Shown here piece after piece: positions 22,470 through 32,622 of a stretch of DNA of 64,000 bases; positions within the stretch are counted from its first letter, which is position 1; the number at the start of each line of letters is the position of its first letter. The DNA is taken from NCBI GenBank assembly GCA_023206055.1, contig CP065366.1:1364001-1428000 (forward strand). The letters are read 5' to 3'. Origin of the DNA: Vibrio cyclitrophicus (GTDB taxonomy: Bacteria; Pseudomonadota; Gammaproteobacteria; Enterobacterales; Vibrionaceae). The notes beneath the pieces were generated by a model, which was not told the origin of the DNA, did not search any database, and worked only from the letters and a program-made list of their open reading frames with translations. The position numbers were made by a program, and so were the translations under genes.

Positions 22470-23621
22470 TTATTTTAAATTATTTACTGACGTGAATTCT
22501 GAAAAGCTTGCTGGCTTGGACGTAATAAAACCTTGGTATTTGGTCATGCCAATTGTTTTTAAGTATTCAAGGTCTTGTTGTTGTTCAACACCTTCGACGA
22601 TACAAGAAAGCCCTAGGTTTTCTGCTAAGTTGATGCAAGCTTTTGTTAGAATCTGATTCTTTTTGTTTTCGCTAATATTGTTTACAAAACTGCGATCTAC
22701 TTTTAATTCAGTAAATGGCAGGCTTGATAGTTGTGACAGAGAGGCGTAGCCGGTGCCGAAGTCGTCAACCGATAGCCCAACACCTAACATGCTCAGTTTC
22801 GCGATATTTTTATAACAGTGCGCGTCAAGCAAGATCGTTTCATGCTCTGTGATCTCTAGAGTCAGCAGTGATGGCTCGATTTTGTACTTGTTACATAAGC
22901 TTGCAACTTGATCCGCAATTTCGAGTTTTAACGTCGATTGCTCAATGTTGATCGCGAAGTGAATCGGCTTACGCATTGATGAAATGTCTTTGAGAGCCAG
23001 TTCAAGCACAGTAAAGAAAAGTCGATCCATTAAGCTAAGTTGGCGCAAAGCATCCATAAAATGGAAAGGGGTTAGCAATCCCAATTCAGGGTGCATAATA
23101 CGTGCAAGTACCTCAACCCCAATCAGTGTCGATTGTTCTACGGAGTGTTGCGTCTGATAAGCGTTGGTAAACCACTCCTTTTCAAAGGCTTCAATCGTTT
23201 GCTGCTCACTCAACGTTACTGCGGTTGGCAAGATAGATTTAGCGGTTTGAGTGCGTTTGTATGTCGACAGTAAGCGTTGTATATGTGTTTCATCTACCGG
23301 CTTCGGTATTGCTTCCACTTCGTTGTAACCAATGAGATTGCACATGCTTTTTGTCGAATCCAGTGCAGCATCAGCCATAGCGCTCAAAATGACGACCGTT
23401 TGTATGGATGCCTGTGCCTCTGGGGAAGCCAACAGTGTTACGCCATCTATTTGTGGTAGCTGAAGATCACAGAATGCAATATCAAAACGATGTTGTTTAC
23501 ATAGCTCTATCGCATCTTCACCATTGTATGCGGTGTAGACTTCGTCAACGCTATAGCGTTTGAGTAGGATCTGAATTTGCGTCGCTTGTAAGAGTGAATC
23601 CTCAACGATGAGAATTTTCAT
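22470..23621 (-). CDS. Response regulator with EAL phosphodiesterase domain (VieA-like)
   Basis: The 383-residue protein joins a receiver (residues 1-120; Glu7-Asp8, Asp52, Ser80, Lys107) to an EAL domain (about 140-375). The signature glutamate is Glu170 in an EVL variant. Other expected catalytic residues are present: INIEQS (Asn), LEITEHE (Glu), SVDDFGTGYASL (Asp-Asp), ELKVDRSF (Lys), IVEGVE (Glu) and YQGF (Gln). It probably degrades c-di-GMP when phosphorylated. It overlaps the kinase gene by 4 bases (ATGA). Unlike V. cholerae VieA, it ends after the EAL domain with no helix-turn-helix. Confidence 0.85.
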   Translation of the reverse strand: MKILIVEDSLLQATQIQILLKRYSVDEVYTAYNGEDAIELCKQHRFDIAFCDLQLPQIDGVTLLASPEAQASIQTVVILSAMADAALDSTKSMCNLIGYNEVEAIPKPVDETHIQRLLSTYKRTQTAKSILPTAVTLSEQQTIEAFEKEWFTNAYQTQHSVEQSTLIGVEVLARIMHPELGLLTPFHFMDALRQLSLMDRLFFTVLELALKDISSMRKPIHFAINIEQSTLKLEIADQVASLCNKYKIEPSLLTLEITEHETILLDAHCYKNIAKLSMLGVGLSVDDFGTGYASLSQLSSLPFTELKVDRSFVNNISENKKNQILTKACINLAENLGLSCIVEGVEQQQDLEYLKTIGMTKYQGFITSKPASFSEFTSVNNLK

Positions 23622-26600
23622 AGTGAATTTAACCTGTTTATAACTGCATGAGCTGAGGCAATAGCCAAATCCAACTCTTCAATTAGCTTGTGACAATACA
23701 TAGGGTTTTCCGTATTTTGTTCACAATCCTTTGCAGCATAATTTAGAGAGTCTAATCCTAGTAAACTCGCTGATCCCTTTATCCTATGCGCTATTGCTTT
23801 GATGTTTGGGTTTGCCTCTAACAGCATCGCTTTGTCTAAGCTGAACGAGTCCAAGATGACGGTCGCCATCTGAAGTTGTTCTTCCGAGCTGTAGTTTTTC
23901 GCCCAGGATTGATCTGCTGCTTTTTCTTGCTGAGGCAGTAACGTTTCGAGTGCGTATGCGAGCTCTTCAAACGAGTAGGGCTTATAAATCACTTGATCCA
24001 TTCCCACGTGTTCAGCTTTCTCTATCACTAACTTTGAGTCTTCGGCGGTACAACCAATAATGGGTAGGTGCTTAAACTTATCGATCGAGCGAATCTTTTC
24101 AGTCAGTTGATAACCATCTATGTTCGGCATATGACAATCCGTGATGATGATGTCCACGAGTCTTTCGTTGCTCTCTAGTTCTTCCATCGCTTCTTGCCCA
24201 TCTTTTACAATGATCGTTGTTAAGCCAAAGCGCTTGAGCTGTTTGGCAAATAGCAAGCGGTTAATGGGATCGTCATCGGCGATCAGCACGGTACCAGCAA
24301 AGTGGTATTCGATAGCCGGCGTGTGAGCCACACTTTTACCTTGCGAAGTGATATCGCTGAGCAGTAAATCTGGATACAAGTTCTGCCACTGTGTGGAGCG
24401 CTCAATCACCGGACCATAATCATTCATTTGACTATCGATTTTCCAAGCTTTAAGCCACGACAATACTTCTCTGTCTTCGCAAGAGATTGGAGTGTTGACG
24501 ATGATAGGAACTGTGCCGCCTTTGATTGGCAGCGTAATAGTGACTTTTGTCCCCAAGCCTAGTTTACTTTCGATGTTCAACTTGCCGTTCATCATGTTCA
24601 CAAGGCGTTGAACCACTGTTATGCCAAGGCCTGTGCCGCCGTAACGTCGGCTGATACTGTGGTCACCCTGTGCGAAAGGTTGAAAAGCTCGAGTGATCTG
24701 CTGATCTGACATTCCGCAACCTGTATCTGTAATCGTTAATTGCAGTTGCGTGGCAGATGCTTTAACGGAAACTAAAATGAAGCCATCTTCAGTGAATTTA
24801 ATGGCATTATTTAGAAGGTTATTGAGTATTTGTGTCACTCTTAACCAGTCTAAACTTGCGCTCGCGATTGCGTTCATTTTCCAATCAAGTTTGAATTGAA
24901 GATTGTTTAATCGCGCATTTGTCTCAAAGGTTCGGAATATCGGGCACAATTCATCGTAAATGTTGCTCTTCTTAGACTCTAAGTGGAGTTGATTCGCCTC
25001 CATTTTGGATATATCGAGAATGTCGCTGACCAGCAGTTTTAAGCGCTCCGCAGATAACTGAGCATTGCTAAGAAGCTCCACGTCATCTTTATTTTCTATT
25101 TTGGTACTCAGCAGTTCCATAAGGCCAATCATGGCTGCAATCGGTGTACGCAGTTCATGGCTAACGATCGCTAAGAATAGATCTCGAGCTTTGATCGCCT
25201 CTTGAGCTTTTTTATTTGAAACTTCGAGCTCACGCTGCTGTTTCTCCCACTTTGTCAGGTCATCGAGCACGGTCACTATGTAAGAATCATCTTTCGGTGC
25301 GTTTTCGAGGTATTGGCGAATCACCCTAAAGTGTTGCTCGCCGCTACTGCAATTACATTTTATGGTGCTCCAGATACCAAGTTTGTCACTCAATTGTTCA
25401 TCCTGATCATTGAGCCAGCAAAAACTTGGTCTTTCTCCATGAGCCAGAGAACGGCATGCAGACATCTGCTTATCGAAAGCGCTGTTCGCTAGAATCAATT
25501 GACCATTTTGGTCATGAATAGCAATGAGGCTAGGTAGGTTGTCTAGTAGATCAGTTAACCACTGGATCTGATCGTAGCTACGTTGCTCTGATAACTGAGC
25601 ACGCGTTAGTGATAAAGACAGTCTACGTGTTCTTACCAAACCAAAAATGATCAACGCGAACACTATGCATGAGATCATTAGGGTATAAGCGATAATACGC
25701 TCTTTACTGTAGCCATATTGTGCAGTGATGTTGTGATGCTTCAGGGTCAATAAGTCGATTTCATTTTGTGTGGTCAATGACACCGCTGAATTAATCACAT
25801 TCTGTAAGAATGTAGAGTCTTTACGAAGAATGACGCCCATTTTTCGAGAAAGTGGTGCGCTTTCGTCACTCGCGATAATATGAAAGATATTGCCATACCC
25901 GTTATAGACATAAAGATTCGCGATGCTTTGAGGAATGTACGCGTGAGTGATCTTTCCATTGCTCATATCATTGATTAGAGAGTCAATATCTTGATATAGG
26001 ACTGCGTCTGCCAAGTCAGCATTGAGAGAGTCTTTTTGAATAAAATAACCGGTTCTATCGAGTATCGCAGTGCGTTTAACATCCCACGGTTTATTGGCTT
26101 CTGTGTAAGCCCAATCAAGCGTCATAAAAGGTTGGCTGAATTGGAACTCTTGATTGTTGGGTTGCTCGACATCGAACCCCGGTAGGAATTCGACCTCTCT
26201 GTTTCTCAACATATCGACAATGTCTTTGCCGTCTGGTGGGATGTATTCAAAAGAAACACCAAGCTTTCTTGAGATTAATGCTACTGCGTCATGAATAAAT
26301 CCAACCGTTTTTTTACTTGCAGGATCCAAATAAGAATATGGGTATGTGTTTTCACTTACGGTGTATCGAATAGTGTGACGATCATATTCACCTTCTAGTA
26401 CTTGATTAATCAAATCATCATAAAAATGGAAGAAATAATCTGAGTAACGTAGGGCAATATCTTTGGCGTTACTAATGAGTAAGCGATCGACGATTGATTT
26501 CAGTTGCTTATCTTCTTTTCTCATCATTATTTGAATACTAAAAGAAGGTATCTCTCTCGAGTATTCCAAATTACCTTGCCATTCTCCAGGGGTCACAACA

Positions 26601-27193
26601 GAGTAATAGCTTTGTATGGATGTCAAATCGAGAACGGTAGCGTCCGCATTACCTACCGAAAGAGCAGTAATTAACTCGGGGGTATTGTTTACAAATATGA
26701 TTTTAGAGTTACCTTGGTCTTTGATGACCTGACAAAACATTGAATTGCGAATACAAGCCCACGTTAGCTCTTTCTTCGAATTATTTTGCGTGTTTTCGTC
26801 TCGGTACCAATACACATTGGGTATTTCGTACAGGCTGCTAGAAAAAGCGAAATGCTCATCACGCTCTTTTGTTTGAGCATAACCAAAGGTTAGATCGGCC
26901 TCTCCGTTCTTAATGGCCTTATGTAGAGTTCGAGAAGATAAGTAATCTTTAACAACTATGTCGATACCCAGTTTTTGTTCTAATAATTCAACGATTTCGG
27001 ATTCGGATCTGTGATTCTTATTTACAATGAGATCTTCCCACATTCGTTTATAGACGTAGGTAGGTTTGGCAATAACAATCGTTTTCTTTGAACGTAGATA
27101 ATTGAGTTGTTCATCACTGAGGTTTATTTCAGAGGAAAGGCTTTGAAAAGATAAAGGCAGTAGAGAGAGAAAGTAGATTAGAAAGTTTTTCAT
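23618..27193 (-). CDS. Hybrid sensor kinase with periplasmic solute-binding domains (VieS/BvgS-like)
   Basis: About 1191 residues. A signal-like N-terminus (MKNFLIYFLSLLPLSF) is followed by two tandem SBP_bac_3-type solute-binding domains (about 30-480), a membrane helix near 500-519, a PAS-like linker, and a HisKA domain with SHELRTP near 680. The HATPase domain (NNAIKF, DTGCGM, GGTGLG) comes next, then a receiver with TDCHMPNIDG near 1018 and an Hpt domain with AHRIKGSASLLG near 1133. This is a full phosphorelay. An upstream ATG at 27223 would add ten residues. I favour 27193 because the signal peptide then starts correctly. Confidence 0.85.
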   Translation of the reverse strand: MKNFLIYFLSLLPLSFQSLSSEINLSDEQLNYLRSKKTIVIAKPTYVYKRMWEDLIVNKNHRSESEIVELLEQKLGIDIVVKDYLSSRTLHKAIKNGEADLTFGYAQTKERDEHFAFSSSLYEIPNVYWYRDENTQNNSKKELTWACIRNSMFCQVIKDQGNSKIIFVNNTPELITALSVGNADATVLDLTSIQSYYSVVTPGEWQGNLEYSREIPSFSIQIMMRKEDKQLKSIVDRLLISNAKDIALRYSDYFFHFYDDLINQVLEGEYDRHTIRYTVSENTYPYSYLDPASKKTVGFIHDAVALISRKLGVSFEYIPPDGKDIVDMLRNREVEFLPGFDVEQPNNQEFQFSQPFMTLDWAYTEANKPWDVKRTAILDRTGYFIQKDSLNADLADAVLYQDIDSLINDMSNGKITHAYIPQSIANLYVYNGYGNIFHIIASDESAPLSRKMGVILRKDSTFLQNVINSAVSLTTQNEIDLLTLKHHNITAQYGYSKERIIAYTLMISCIVFALIIFGLVRTRRLSLSLTRAQLSEQRSYDQIQWLTDLLDNLPSLIAIHDQNGQLILANSAFDKQMSACRSLAHGERPSFCWLNDQDEQLSDKLGIWSTIKCNCSSGEQHFRVIRQYLENAPKDDSYIVTVLDDLTKWEKQQRELEVSNKKAQEAIKARDLFLAIVSHELRTPIAAMIGLMELLSTKIENKDDVELLSNAQLSAERLKLLVSDILDISKMEANQLHLESKKSNIYDELCPIFRTFETNARLNNLQFKLDWKMNAIASASLDWLRVTQILNNLLNNAIKFTEDGFILVSVKASATQLQLTITDTGCGMSDQQITRAFQPFAQGDHSISRRYGGTGLGITVVQRLVNMMNGKLNIESKLGLGTKVTITLPIKGGTVPIIVNTPISCEDREVLSWLKAWKIDSQMNDYGPVIERSTQWQNLYPDLLLSDITSQGKSVAHTPAIEYHFAGTVLIADDDPINRLLFAKQLKRFGLTTIIVKDGQEAMEELESNERLVDIIITDCHMPNIDGYQLTEKIRSIDKFKHLPIIGCTAEDSKLVIEKAEHVGMDQVIYKPYSFEELAYALETLLPQQEKAADQSWAKNYSSEEQLQMATVILDSFSLDKAMLLEANPNIKAIAHRIKGSASLLGLDSLNYAAKDCEQNTENPMYCHKLIEELDLAIASAHAVINRLNSL

Positions 27194-27199
27194 AATATT

Positions 27200-27219
27200 C
27201 GAGACTATATAAAGTCTCG
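27200..27219. repeat. Small perfect inverted repeat at the sensor-kinase start
   Basis: CGAGACT and AGTCTCG flank six AT bases, 7-26 bases before the preferred kinase start codon. It could be an operator or a short mRNA hairpin over the ribosome-binding region, which lacks a clear Shine-Dalgarno. Confidence 0.5.
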
Positions 27220-27311
27220 GCATTTTATGATGAGTATTTATCCAATAGGTAATACTCTTTTTTTATTTATTTCTATGGTTAAGATTAATCTTATTTGTCG
27301 ATTTTATACTT

Positions 27312-27358
27312 TCAAAAATAACAGATAGAAACATCCAATTAAGGCGTTTCTATCTGTT
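27312..27358 (-). terminator. Terminator after bioA
   Basis: A perfect 13-base inverted repeat, AACAGATAGAAAC and GTTTCTATCTGTT, has a 13-base loop. Read on the minus strand it is followed by ATTTTTG. It lies just past the bioA stop. Confidence 0.8.
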
Positions 27359-27367
27359 GTTGCTGGC

Positions 27368-28645
27368 TTATTTAAAGCAAGCTGGATCCTTGATTGCTGA
27401 ATCGATTGATTTCACAAGTTGTTGAATATGTTCTGGTTTACTAATAAACGGAGGCATCATATAAATCAACTTGCCAAATGGACGAATCCAAACGCCTTGT
27501 TCAACAAAGTGAGCTTGGATGGTTTCCATATCGACAGGTGTGTGGGTTTCTACAACGCCAATAGCGCCCAACCAGCGAACGTCTTTGACGAGAGCATGCT
27601 CTCGTAACGGTGGTAGCAGCTCGGAGAAAAGCTGTTCAATCTGTTGAGTCTGATTTTGCCAATGGCCTTGCTCTATGATGGATAAACTTGCCGCGCCGAC
27701 TGCACAAGCCAATGGGTTACCCATAAAGGTTGGTCCGTGCATAAAGCAACCCGCTTCACCACCACATACGGTGTCAGCAACCTCTTTACTCGCTAGCGTT
27801 GCTGAAAGGGTCATGTAGCCACCAGTCAACGCCTTTCCAACACATAATATATCCGGTTGAACATCTGCATGTTCACAAGCGAACAGTTTCCCTGTGCGGC
27901 CAAATCCGGTCGCAATCTCATCCAAGATCAGCAATACGTTGAATTCATCACATAGCAAGCGAACTTGTTTTAGGAACTCAGGGTGGTAGATGCGCATGCC
28001 GCCAGCCCCTTGAACGATCGGCTCTAAGATCACGGCTGCGACTTCTTGATGATGTGTTGCTAGCTTTTCACGGAAGCTATTTATGTCGTTAGCGTCCCAT
28101 TGATCCCAAAAGCCTGTTTTCGGTGAATCGGCAAAAATGTGTTCAGGCAAAAAGCCTTTGTAGAGGCTGTGCATCGAGTTGTCAGGGTCGGTCACTGACA
28201 TCGCTGCAAAGGTATCACCGTGATAGCCATCTCTGAGTGTGAGGAACTTCGAACGAGGTTGTCCTTTGGCATGCCAGTATTGAAGCGCCATTTTAAGACT
28301 CACTTCTACGGCGACTGAACCAGAATCGGCCAAAAATACATGTTCAAGATTATTTGGCGCGAGATTCAAAAGCTTCTTACATAAATCGATTGCAGGCTGG
28401 TGGGTGATACCACCAAACATAACGTGTGACACCTTATCGATTTGGCTGTGAGCTGCAGCATTGAGCTCTGGGTGATTGTAGCCGTGAATGGTTGACCACC
28501 AAGAGGACATACCATCAATAATTCGTTTTCCGCCTTCTAACTCTAGGTAAACACCGTCTGCATTGGTGACTGGGTAGCAGGTCAGAGGTGTTAACGTTGA
28601 TGTGTAAGGATGCCAGATATGCTGGCGATCAAAGGCGAGATCCAT
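27368..28645 (-). CDS. bioA: Adenosylmethionine-8-amino-7-oxononanoate aminotransferase BioA
   Basis: BioA makes 7,8-diaminopelargonate from KAPA, using SAM as amino donor and PLP as cofactor. The product (425 residues; E. coli 429) shows RQHIWHPYTS at the N-terminus, GMSSWW, FGGITH, ADSGSVAVEV, ILDEIATGFGRTGK with the PLP-binding Asp, and GKALTGGYMTLSAT with the Schiff-base lysine. I chose the ATG at 28645 because GGAAG is 5 bases upstream and MDLAFDRQHIW aligns with E. coli. An ATG four codons upstream (28657) is the alternative. It diverges from bioB across an operator. Confidence 0.96.
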   Translation of the reverse strand: MDLAFDRQHIWHPYTSTLTPLTCYPVTNADGVYLELEGGKRIIDGMSSWWSTIHGYNHPELNAAAHSQIDKVSHVMFGGITHQPAIDLCKKLLNLAPNNLEHVFLADSGSVAVEVSLKMALQYWHAKGQPRSKFLTLRDGYHGDTFAAMSVTDPDNSMHSLYKGFLPEHIFADSPKTGFWDQWDANDINSFREKLATHHQEVAAVILEPIVQGAGGMRIYHPEFLKQVRLLCDEFNVLLILDEIATGFGRTGKLFACEHADVQPDILCVGKALTGGYMTLSATLASKEVADTVCGGEAGCFMHGPTFMGNPLACAVGAASLSIIEQGHWQNQTQQIEQLFSELLPPLREHALVKDVRWLGAIGVVETHTPVDMETIQAHFVEQGVWIRPFGKLIYMMPPFISKPEHIQQLVKSIDSAIKDPACFK

Positions 28646-28683
28646 AGTAACTTCCATTCTTGGTGTGATTAAAAAATAACCAG

Positions 28684-28717
28684 ATGTAAACTTTTGATAT
28701 TATCAATGTGTTGACAG
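28684..28717. promoter_or_regulatory. BirA-type biotin operator between bioA and bioB
   Basis: Half-sites TGTAAAC (28685-28691) and GTTGACA (28710-28716) are inverted and separated by 18 bases, the same spacing as the E. coli bio operator core. BirA with biotinoyl-AMP would bind here and repress both divergent transcripts. One half-site carries a single change (TGTCAAC read on the minus strand). Confidence 0.85.
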
Positions 28718-28738
28718 TCTAAAGCTTGTCGGTAGACT
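28711..28738 (+). promoter_or_regulatory. Probable bioBFCD promoter
   Basis: TTGACA (28711-28716) and TAGACT (28733-28738) are spaced 16 bases apart, and the -35 box overlaps the right half of the biotin operator, so a bound repressor would block polymerase directly. Confidence 0.65.
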
Positions 28739-28803
28739 AGCCAAGCATAAATGCAAACTCTAGACACAGAGTTGCAACAACAAAAAATTAAAAGGATCGA
28801 CAC

Positions 28804-29856
28804 GTGGAAGTTCGTCATGACTGGACAGTGGCTGAAGTAACAGCGCTGCTTGAAAAACCGTTTATGGATTTAATGTTTGAAGCTCAAGTGGTTCATAGAC
28901 AGTACCAAGAGCACAACCACGTGCAGGTGAGTACGCTTCTATCGATTAAGACCGGTGCTTGCCCTGAAGATTGTAAGTACTGCCCTCAAAGTGCTCACTA
29001 CCGAACAGATGTCGACAAAGAACGCTTAATGGAAGTCGAGCGTGTTTTGGATGCAGCGCTAAAAGCCAAGAATGCGGGCTCAACTCGCTTCTGTATGGGC
29101 GCGGCATGGAAAAACCCGAAAGAGCGCGATATGCCTCACCTAACTGACATGATCAAAGGTGTGAAAGGCATGGGCTTAGAAACCTGTATGACATTGGGTA
29201 TGCTTACACCAGATCAAGCGGGTGAGTTAGCTGACGCAGGTTTGGATTACTACAACCACAACCTTGATACGTCTCCTGAATTCTACGGCAGCATCATTAC
29301 CACTCGTACTTACCAAGATCGTTTAGATACCTTATCTCACGTGCGTGATGCAGGTATGAAGATCTGTTCTGGTGGTATCATTGGTATGGGCGAAAGCACC
29401 AATGACCGTGCAGGTCTACTTGTCGAGCTAGCCAACCTTCCAGTACACCCTGAAAGTGTGCCAATCAACATGCTGGTAAAAGTGAAAGGCACACCGATGG
29501 AAAACGTTGATGATGTTGAGTCTTTTGACTTCATTAAGCTTATTGCGATTGCTCGCATCATGATGCCAATGTCTGCGGTTCGTCTATCTGCAGGTCGTGA
29601 GAACATGAATGAACAGATGCAAGCGATGTGTTTCATGGCGGGTGCAAATTCTATCTTCTACGGCTGTAAGCTACTTACTACGCCAAACCCAGACGAAGAC
29701 ACGGATATGCAGTTGTTTAAGAAGCTGGGTATCAATAGCCAACAGGTGGCTCAAAAGCCTGACGAAATTCAAGAAAACGAACTGTTAGATCAAGTGGTGG
29801 AGCGCGTTGCGGCTCGTCCAACGAAAGATGACATGTTCTACGATGCCACTGTTTAA
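28804..29856 (+). CDS. bioB: Biotin synthase BioB
   Basis: BioB is a radical-SAM enzyme that inserts sulfur into dethiobiotin. The 350-residue product has the [4Fe-4S] motif [10 protein letters not shown] (Cys53, Cys57, Cys60), [12 protein letters not shown] near 150-161 and the [2Fe-2S]-ligand region [15 protein letters not shown] near 257-271. It starts at GTG with AAGGA about 8 bases upstream. It heads the bioBFCD operon, and its end overlaps bioF by 14 bases. Confidence 0.97.
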   Translation: MEVRHDWTVAEVTALLEKPFMDLMFEAQVVHRQYQEHNHVQVSTLLSIKTGACPEDCKYCPQSAHYRTDVDKERLMEVERVLDAALKAKNAGSTRFCMGAAWKNPKERDMPHLTDMIKGVKGMGLETCMTLGMLTPDQAGELADAGLDYYNHNLDTSPEFYGSIITTRTYQDRLDTLSHVRDAGMKICSGGIIGMGESTNDRAGLLVELANLPVHPESVPINMLVKVKGTPMENVDDVESFDFIKLIAIARIMMPMSAVRLSAGRENMNEQMQAMCFMAGANSIFYGCKLLTTPNPDEDTDMQLFKKLGINSQQVAQKPDEIQENELLDQVVERVAARPTKDDMFYDATV

Positions 29857-31054
29857 ATCTCGCATCAAAAGTGCCCTTGCTCATCGTCGTGAGCAAGGGT
29901 TAACTCGTCAACTTAAGGTAATCGAAAACAGTAATAGCCCTTTGCTTAATAGTGAAGGTTCTCGCTTTATTAACTTTTCGAGTAATGATTACCTAGGCTT
30001 GGCAAACGATCCTGAACTGGTCGATGCATGGCAAACCGGACTTTCCCAATATGGTGCTGGCAGTGCAGCATCGCCATTGGTCACGGGCTTTAGTCCTGCT
30101 CATCGAAATTTAGAGGCTCAGCTGTGTGAATGGCTTGGCTTTGAACGTGCCATTCTATTTAGTTCTGGTTTCAGTGCTAATCAAGCTTTGTTGTTTTCTC
30201 TGCTCGAAAAAGACGACTCTCTGTTGCAAGACAAACTTAACCACGCCTCCCTGATGGAAGCGGGGATGCTTTCACCTGCAACCATGAAACGCTTTAAGCA
30301 CAACGACACGCAACATTTAGAGTCGCTATTGAGTCGCACTCCACAATCCTTGGTCGTGACTGAAGGTGTGTTCAGCATGGATGGCGACCAAGCGCCTCTC
30401 AGCCAGATATCTAACCTGACTCAACAATACGACAGTTGGTTGGCGGTTGATGATGCCCACGGTATCGGCGTATTAGGTGATAAAGGGGCAGGGAGCTGCA
30501 GTGCGGCACAAATCTCACCGGAAATTTTGGTGGTGACCTTTGGCAAAGCATTTGGCCTTTCTGGTGCTGCGATTCTTTGTTCGTCAGAAGTGGGTGATTA
30601 CTTAACTCAGTTTGCTCGTCATCATGTGTACTCGACGGCGATGCCACCTTCACAAGCGGTCGCTTTGTCTCATGCGTGTCATATGATTCAGACGCAAGAG
30701 TGGCGTCGAGAGAAGTTAACTGAGTTAGGAGCTCTCTATAAAGAACAGATGAGTGGTGTAACAGGTTTCATTGATACTCAGACTCCGATTAAGCCGTTTG
30801 TGATTGGCGATGCTCAAGCTGCATTATCTATAGCGGAAGAATTGAAGCGTAACCAAGTTTGGGTCACGGCGATAAGGCCACCAACCGTTCCGACAGGGAC
30901 TGCTCGTTTACGAATTACGTTAACGGCCAACCACAGTCAGAAGCAGGTTCTTCAGTTAACTGACTCGTTGCTTCAAACAATAGAGCGAAGCAACGACTCT
31001 GAAAGCAAACCAAGCATAGAATCAAGCGTTGAATTAAAGAAAGAGGCTCAGTAA
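29843..31054 (+). CDS. bioF: 8-amino-7-oxononanoate synthase BioF
   Basis: BioF condenses pimeloyl-ACP (or CoA) with alanine to KAPA, using PLP. The 403-residue product has [36 protein letters not shown] and the PLP-lysine segment [12 protein letters not shown] near 230. I chose ATG at 29843 ([18 protein letters not shown]), which overlaps the bioB end and aligns with the family N-terminus. A longer in-frame start at 29807 would overlap bioB by 50 bases. The last 25 or so residues form a charged, Ser-rich tail beyond the usual family end. Confidence 0.95.
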   Translation: MPLFKSRIKSALAHRREQGLTRQLKVIENSNSPLLNSEGSRFINFSSNDYLGLANDPELVDAWQTGLSQYGAGSAASPLVTGFSPAHRNLEAQLCEWLGFERAILFSSGFSANQALLFSLLEKDDSLLQDKLNHASLMEAGMLSPATMKRFKHNDTQHLESLLSRTPQSLVVTEGVFSMDGDQAPLSQISNLTQQYDSWLAVDDAHGIGVLGDKGAGSCSAAQISPEILVVTFGKAFGLSGAAILCSSEVGDYLTQFARHHVYSTAMPPSQAVALSHACHMIQTQEWRREKLTELGALYKEQMSGVTGFIDTQTPIKPFVIGDAQAALSIAEELKRNQVWVTAIRPPTVPTGTARLRITLTANHSQKQVLQLTDSLLQTIERSNDSESKPSIESSVELKKEAQ

Positions 31055-31858
31055 ATGTCACAAGAAGCAGTCGTGCATAATTACGTAAGCCAAGATAAGA
31101 GTGCGATTGCTGAAGCCTTCGGTAAAGCAGCAACAACCTATGATAAACACGCTGAGTTTCAGCGTGACGTCGGCCATCGTTTATTGGATAAACTACCTAA
31201 CGATCTCTCAGGTTTGAAGGTGTTGGATTTAGGCTGCGGTACGGGGTATTTCTCTGAACAGATGGTGAAGCGTGGTGCTGAGGTAGTGTGTGCTGATCTT
31301 TCTGTTGGAATGTTAGAAACAGCAGAGCAACGTTGTGGTACATCGGTTTCTTTATATCAACAAGCTGACGCTGAACAATTGCCGTTTGAAGATGGGTGTT
31401 TTGACATCGTTTTTTCAAGCTTAGCGTTACAATGGTGTGATGATTTATCGTCACCTTTAAAGGAGATGAAGCGCGTTGTAGCGGCTAGTGGACGTGTGAT
31501 TTTCTCAACTTTGCTTGATGGGTCACTGTTTGAGTTGAAAAAATCATGGTCAAAAATTGACGCACATCAACACGTTAACCATTTTATTACAATCAATCAG
31601 GTAAAAATTGCGTTAGCGCAATCTAGCTGTACTGCTCATCAACTAGACTTGCCCACCATCACCGTTTGGTACGACACTGCGTTTGAACTGATGCGCGACC
31701 TTAAAGGTATTGGCGCTAATCACGTAAGTGGTCGCTCACAAGGTTTAACAAGTCGCCGAATGCTACAGCTTGTTGAACGGGAATATAGAGAGTTTAAAAA
31801 CCATCAAGGTTTCTTACCAGCAACATATCAAGTTTGTTTAGGGGTTATTCAATTATGA
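31055..31858 (+). CDS. bioC: Malonyl-ACP O-methyltransferase BioC
   Basis: BioC methylates malonyl-ACP to prime pimelate synthesis by the fatty-acid machinery. The 267-residue protein has the SAM-binding motif [12 protein letters not shown] near 55-66, and [15 protein letters not shown] near 112-126 is the typical BioC stretch. The ATG directly abuts the bioF stop. Its own stop overlaps the bioD start (ATGA), consistent with translational coupling in bioBFCD. Confidence 0.95.
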   Translation: MSQEAVVHNYVSQDKSAIAEAFGKAATTYDKHAEFQRDVGHRLLDKLPNDLSGLKVLDLGCGTGYFSEQMVKRGAEVVCADLSVGMLETAEQRCGTSVSLYQQADAEQLPFEDGCFDIVFSSLALQWCDDLSSPLKEMKRVVAASGRVIFSTLLDGSLFELKKSWSKIDAHQHVNHFITINQVKIALAQSSCTAHQLDLPTITVWYDTAFELMRDLKGIGANHVSGRSQGLTSRRMLQLVEREYREFKNHQGFLPATYQVCLGVIQL

Positions 31859-32538
31859 TTGATGCATTATTTATTGCAGGTACGGATACCGAAGTGGGAA
31901 AAACTGTGGTTTCAAAAGCGATTCTTCAAGCTTTGGCCGCACAAGATTTATCAACAATTGGTTATAAACCAGTTGCTGCAGGGTGTGAAGAATACCCTGA
32001 AGGGTTGCGTAACAGTGATGCATTGCATCTTCAAGAAGCGGCGACGCAAGATATTGCTTACGAAGACGTTAACCCGTACGCATTGTTACTACCATCATCA
32101 CCTCACATTGCTGCAAAGCATGACGGTGTCGTGGTTGATGAAGCAGTATTATCAGCGAAGCTAGAACAGCACAAGCAAAACTCTGACATCGTTCTAGTTG
32201 AAGGTGCTGGTGGCTGGCGCGTGCCGGTTTCAGATGATGAATACTTGTCTAGCTGGGTTAAGAAAGAGCAGCTTCCAGTGGTGTTGACGGTTGGTATTAA
32301 GCTTGGCTGTTTGAGCCACGCTCTATTAACCGCAGAGGCGATTCGTGCCGATGGTCTAAACCTAGTCGGTTGGGTAGCAAACCGCATTAATCCAGGCACT
32401 GAACATTATGCTGATATTATTGCGATGCTTGAAGATAAGCTAGGGGCGCCAAAGTTAGGTGAGATCCCTTACGTACCAAAAGCGAAGTCTAAGAACATTG
32501 GTAAGTATATTAATGTACAGCCATTGCTTGAGCTTTAA
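31855..32538 (+). CDS. bioD: Dethiobiotin synthetase BioD
   Basis: BioD closes the ureido ring of dethiobiotin from DAPA, CO2 and ATP. The product (227 residues; E. coli 225) has the P-loop GTDTEVGKT at residues 9-17, KPVAAGCE near 36-43, and [10 protein letters not shown] near 110. ATG at 31855 overlaps the bioC stop, and the longer frame starting at 31834 is not needed. A strong terminator follows, so the operon ends here. Confidence 0.96.
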   Translation: MIDALFIAGTDTEVGKTVVSKAILQALAAQDLSTIGYKPVAAGCEEYPEGLRNSDALHLQEAATQDIAYEDVNPYALLLPSSPHIAAKHDGVVVDEAVLSAKLEQHKQNSDIVLVEGAGGWRVPVSDDEYLSSWVKKEQLPVVLTVGIKLGCLSHALLTAEAIRADGLNLVGWVANRINPGTEHYADIIAMLEDKLGAPKLGEIPYVPKAKSKNIGKYINVQPLLEL

Positions 32539-32561
32539 TTCTCAAGTTATACGTTAAACAA

Positions 32562-32592
32562 GAAAAGGGCTGCGATTGCAGCCCTTTTGCTA
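32562..32592 (+). terminator. Terminator after bioD
   Basis: AAAAGGGCTGC and GCAGCCCTTTT form an 11-pair stem with a four-base loop. Confidence 0.88.
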
Positions 32593-32622
32593 TTTTAAGC
32601 CTGTGTAGAGTTAAGCTTGGGA

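Noticed and set aside
29807..29842. Longer bioF start inside bioB
   Set aside because: It would add 12 residues that do not align with BioF, and the ATG at 29843 fits the family N-terminus.
31834..31854. Longer bioD start inside bioC
   Set aside because: The ATG at 31855 overlaps the bioC stop in an ATGA junction and aligns with known BioD starts.
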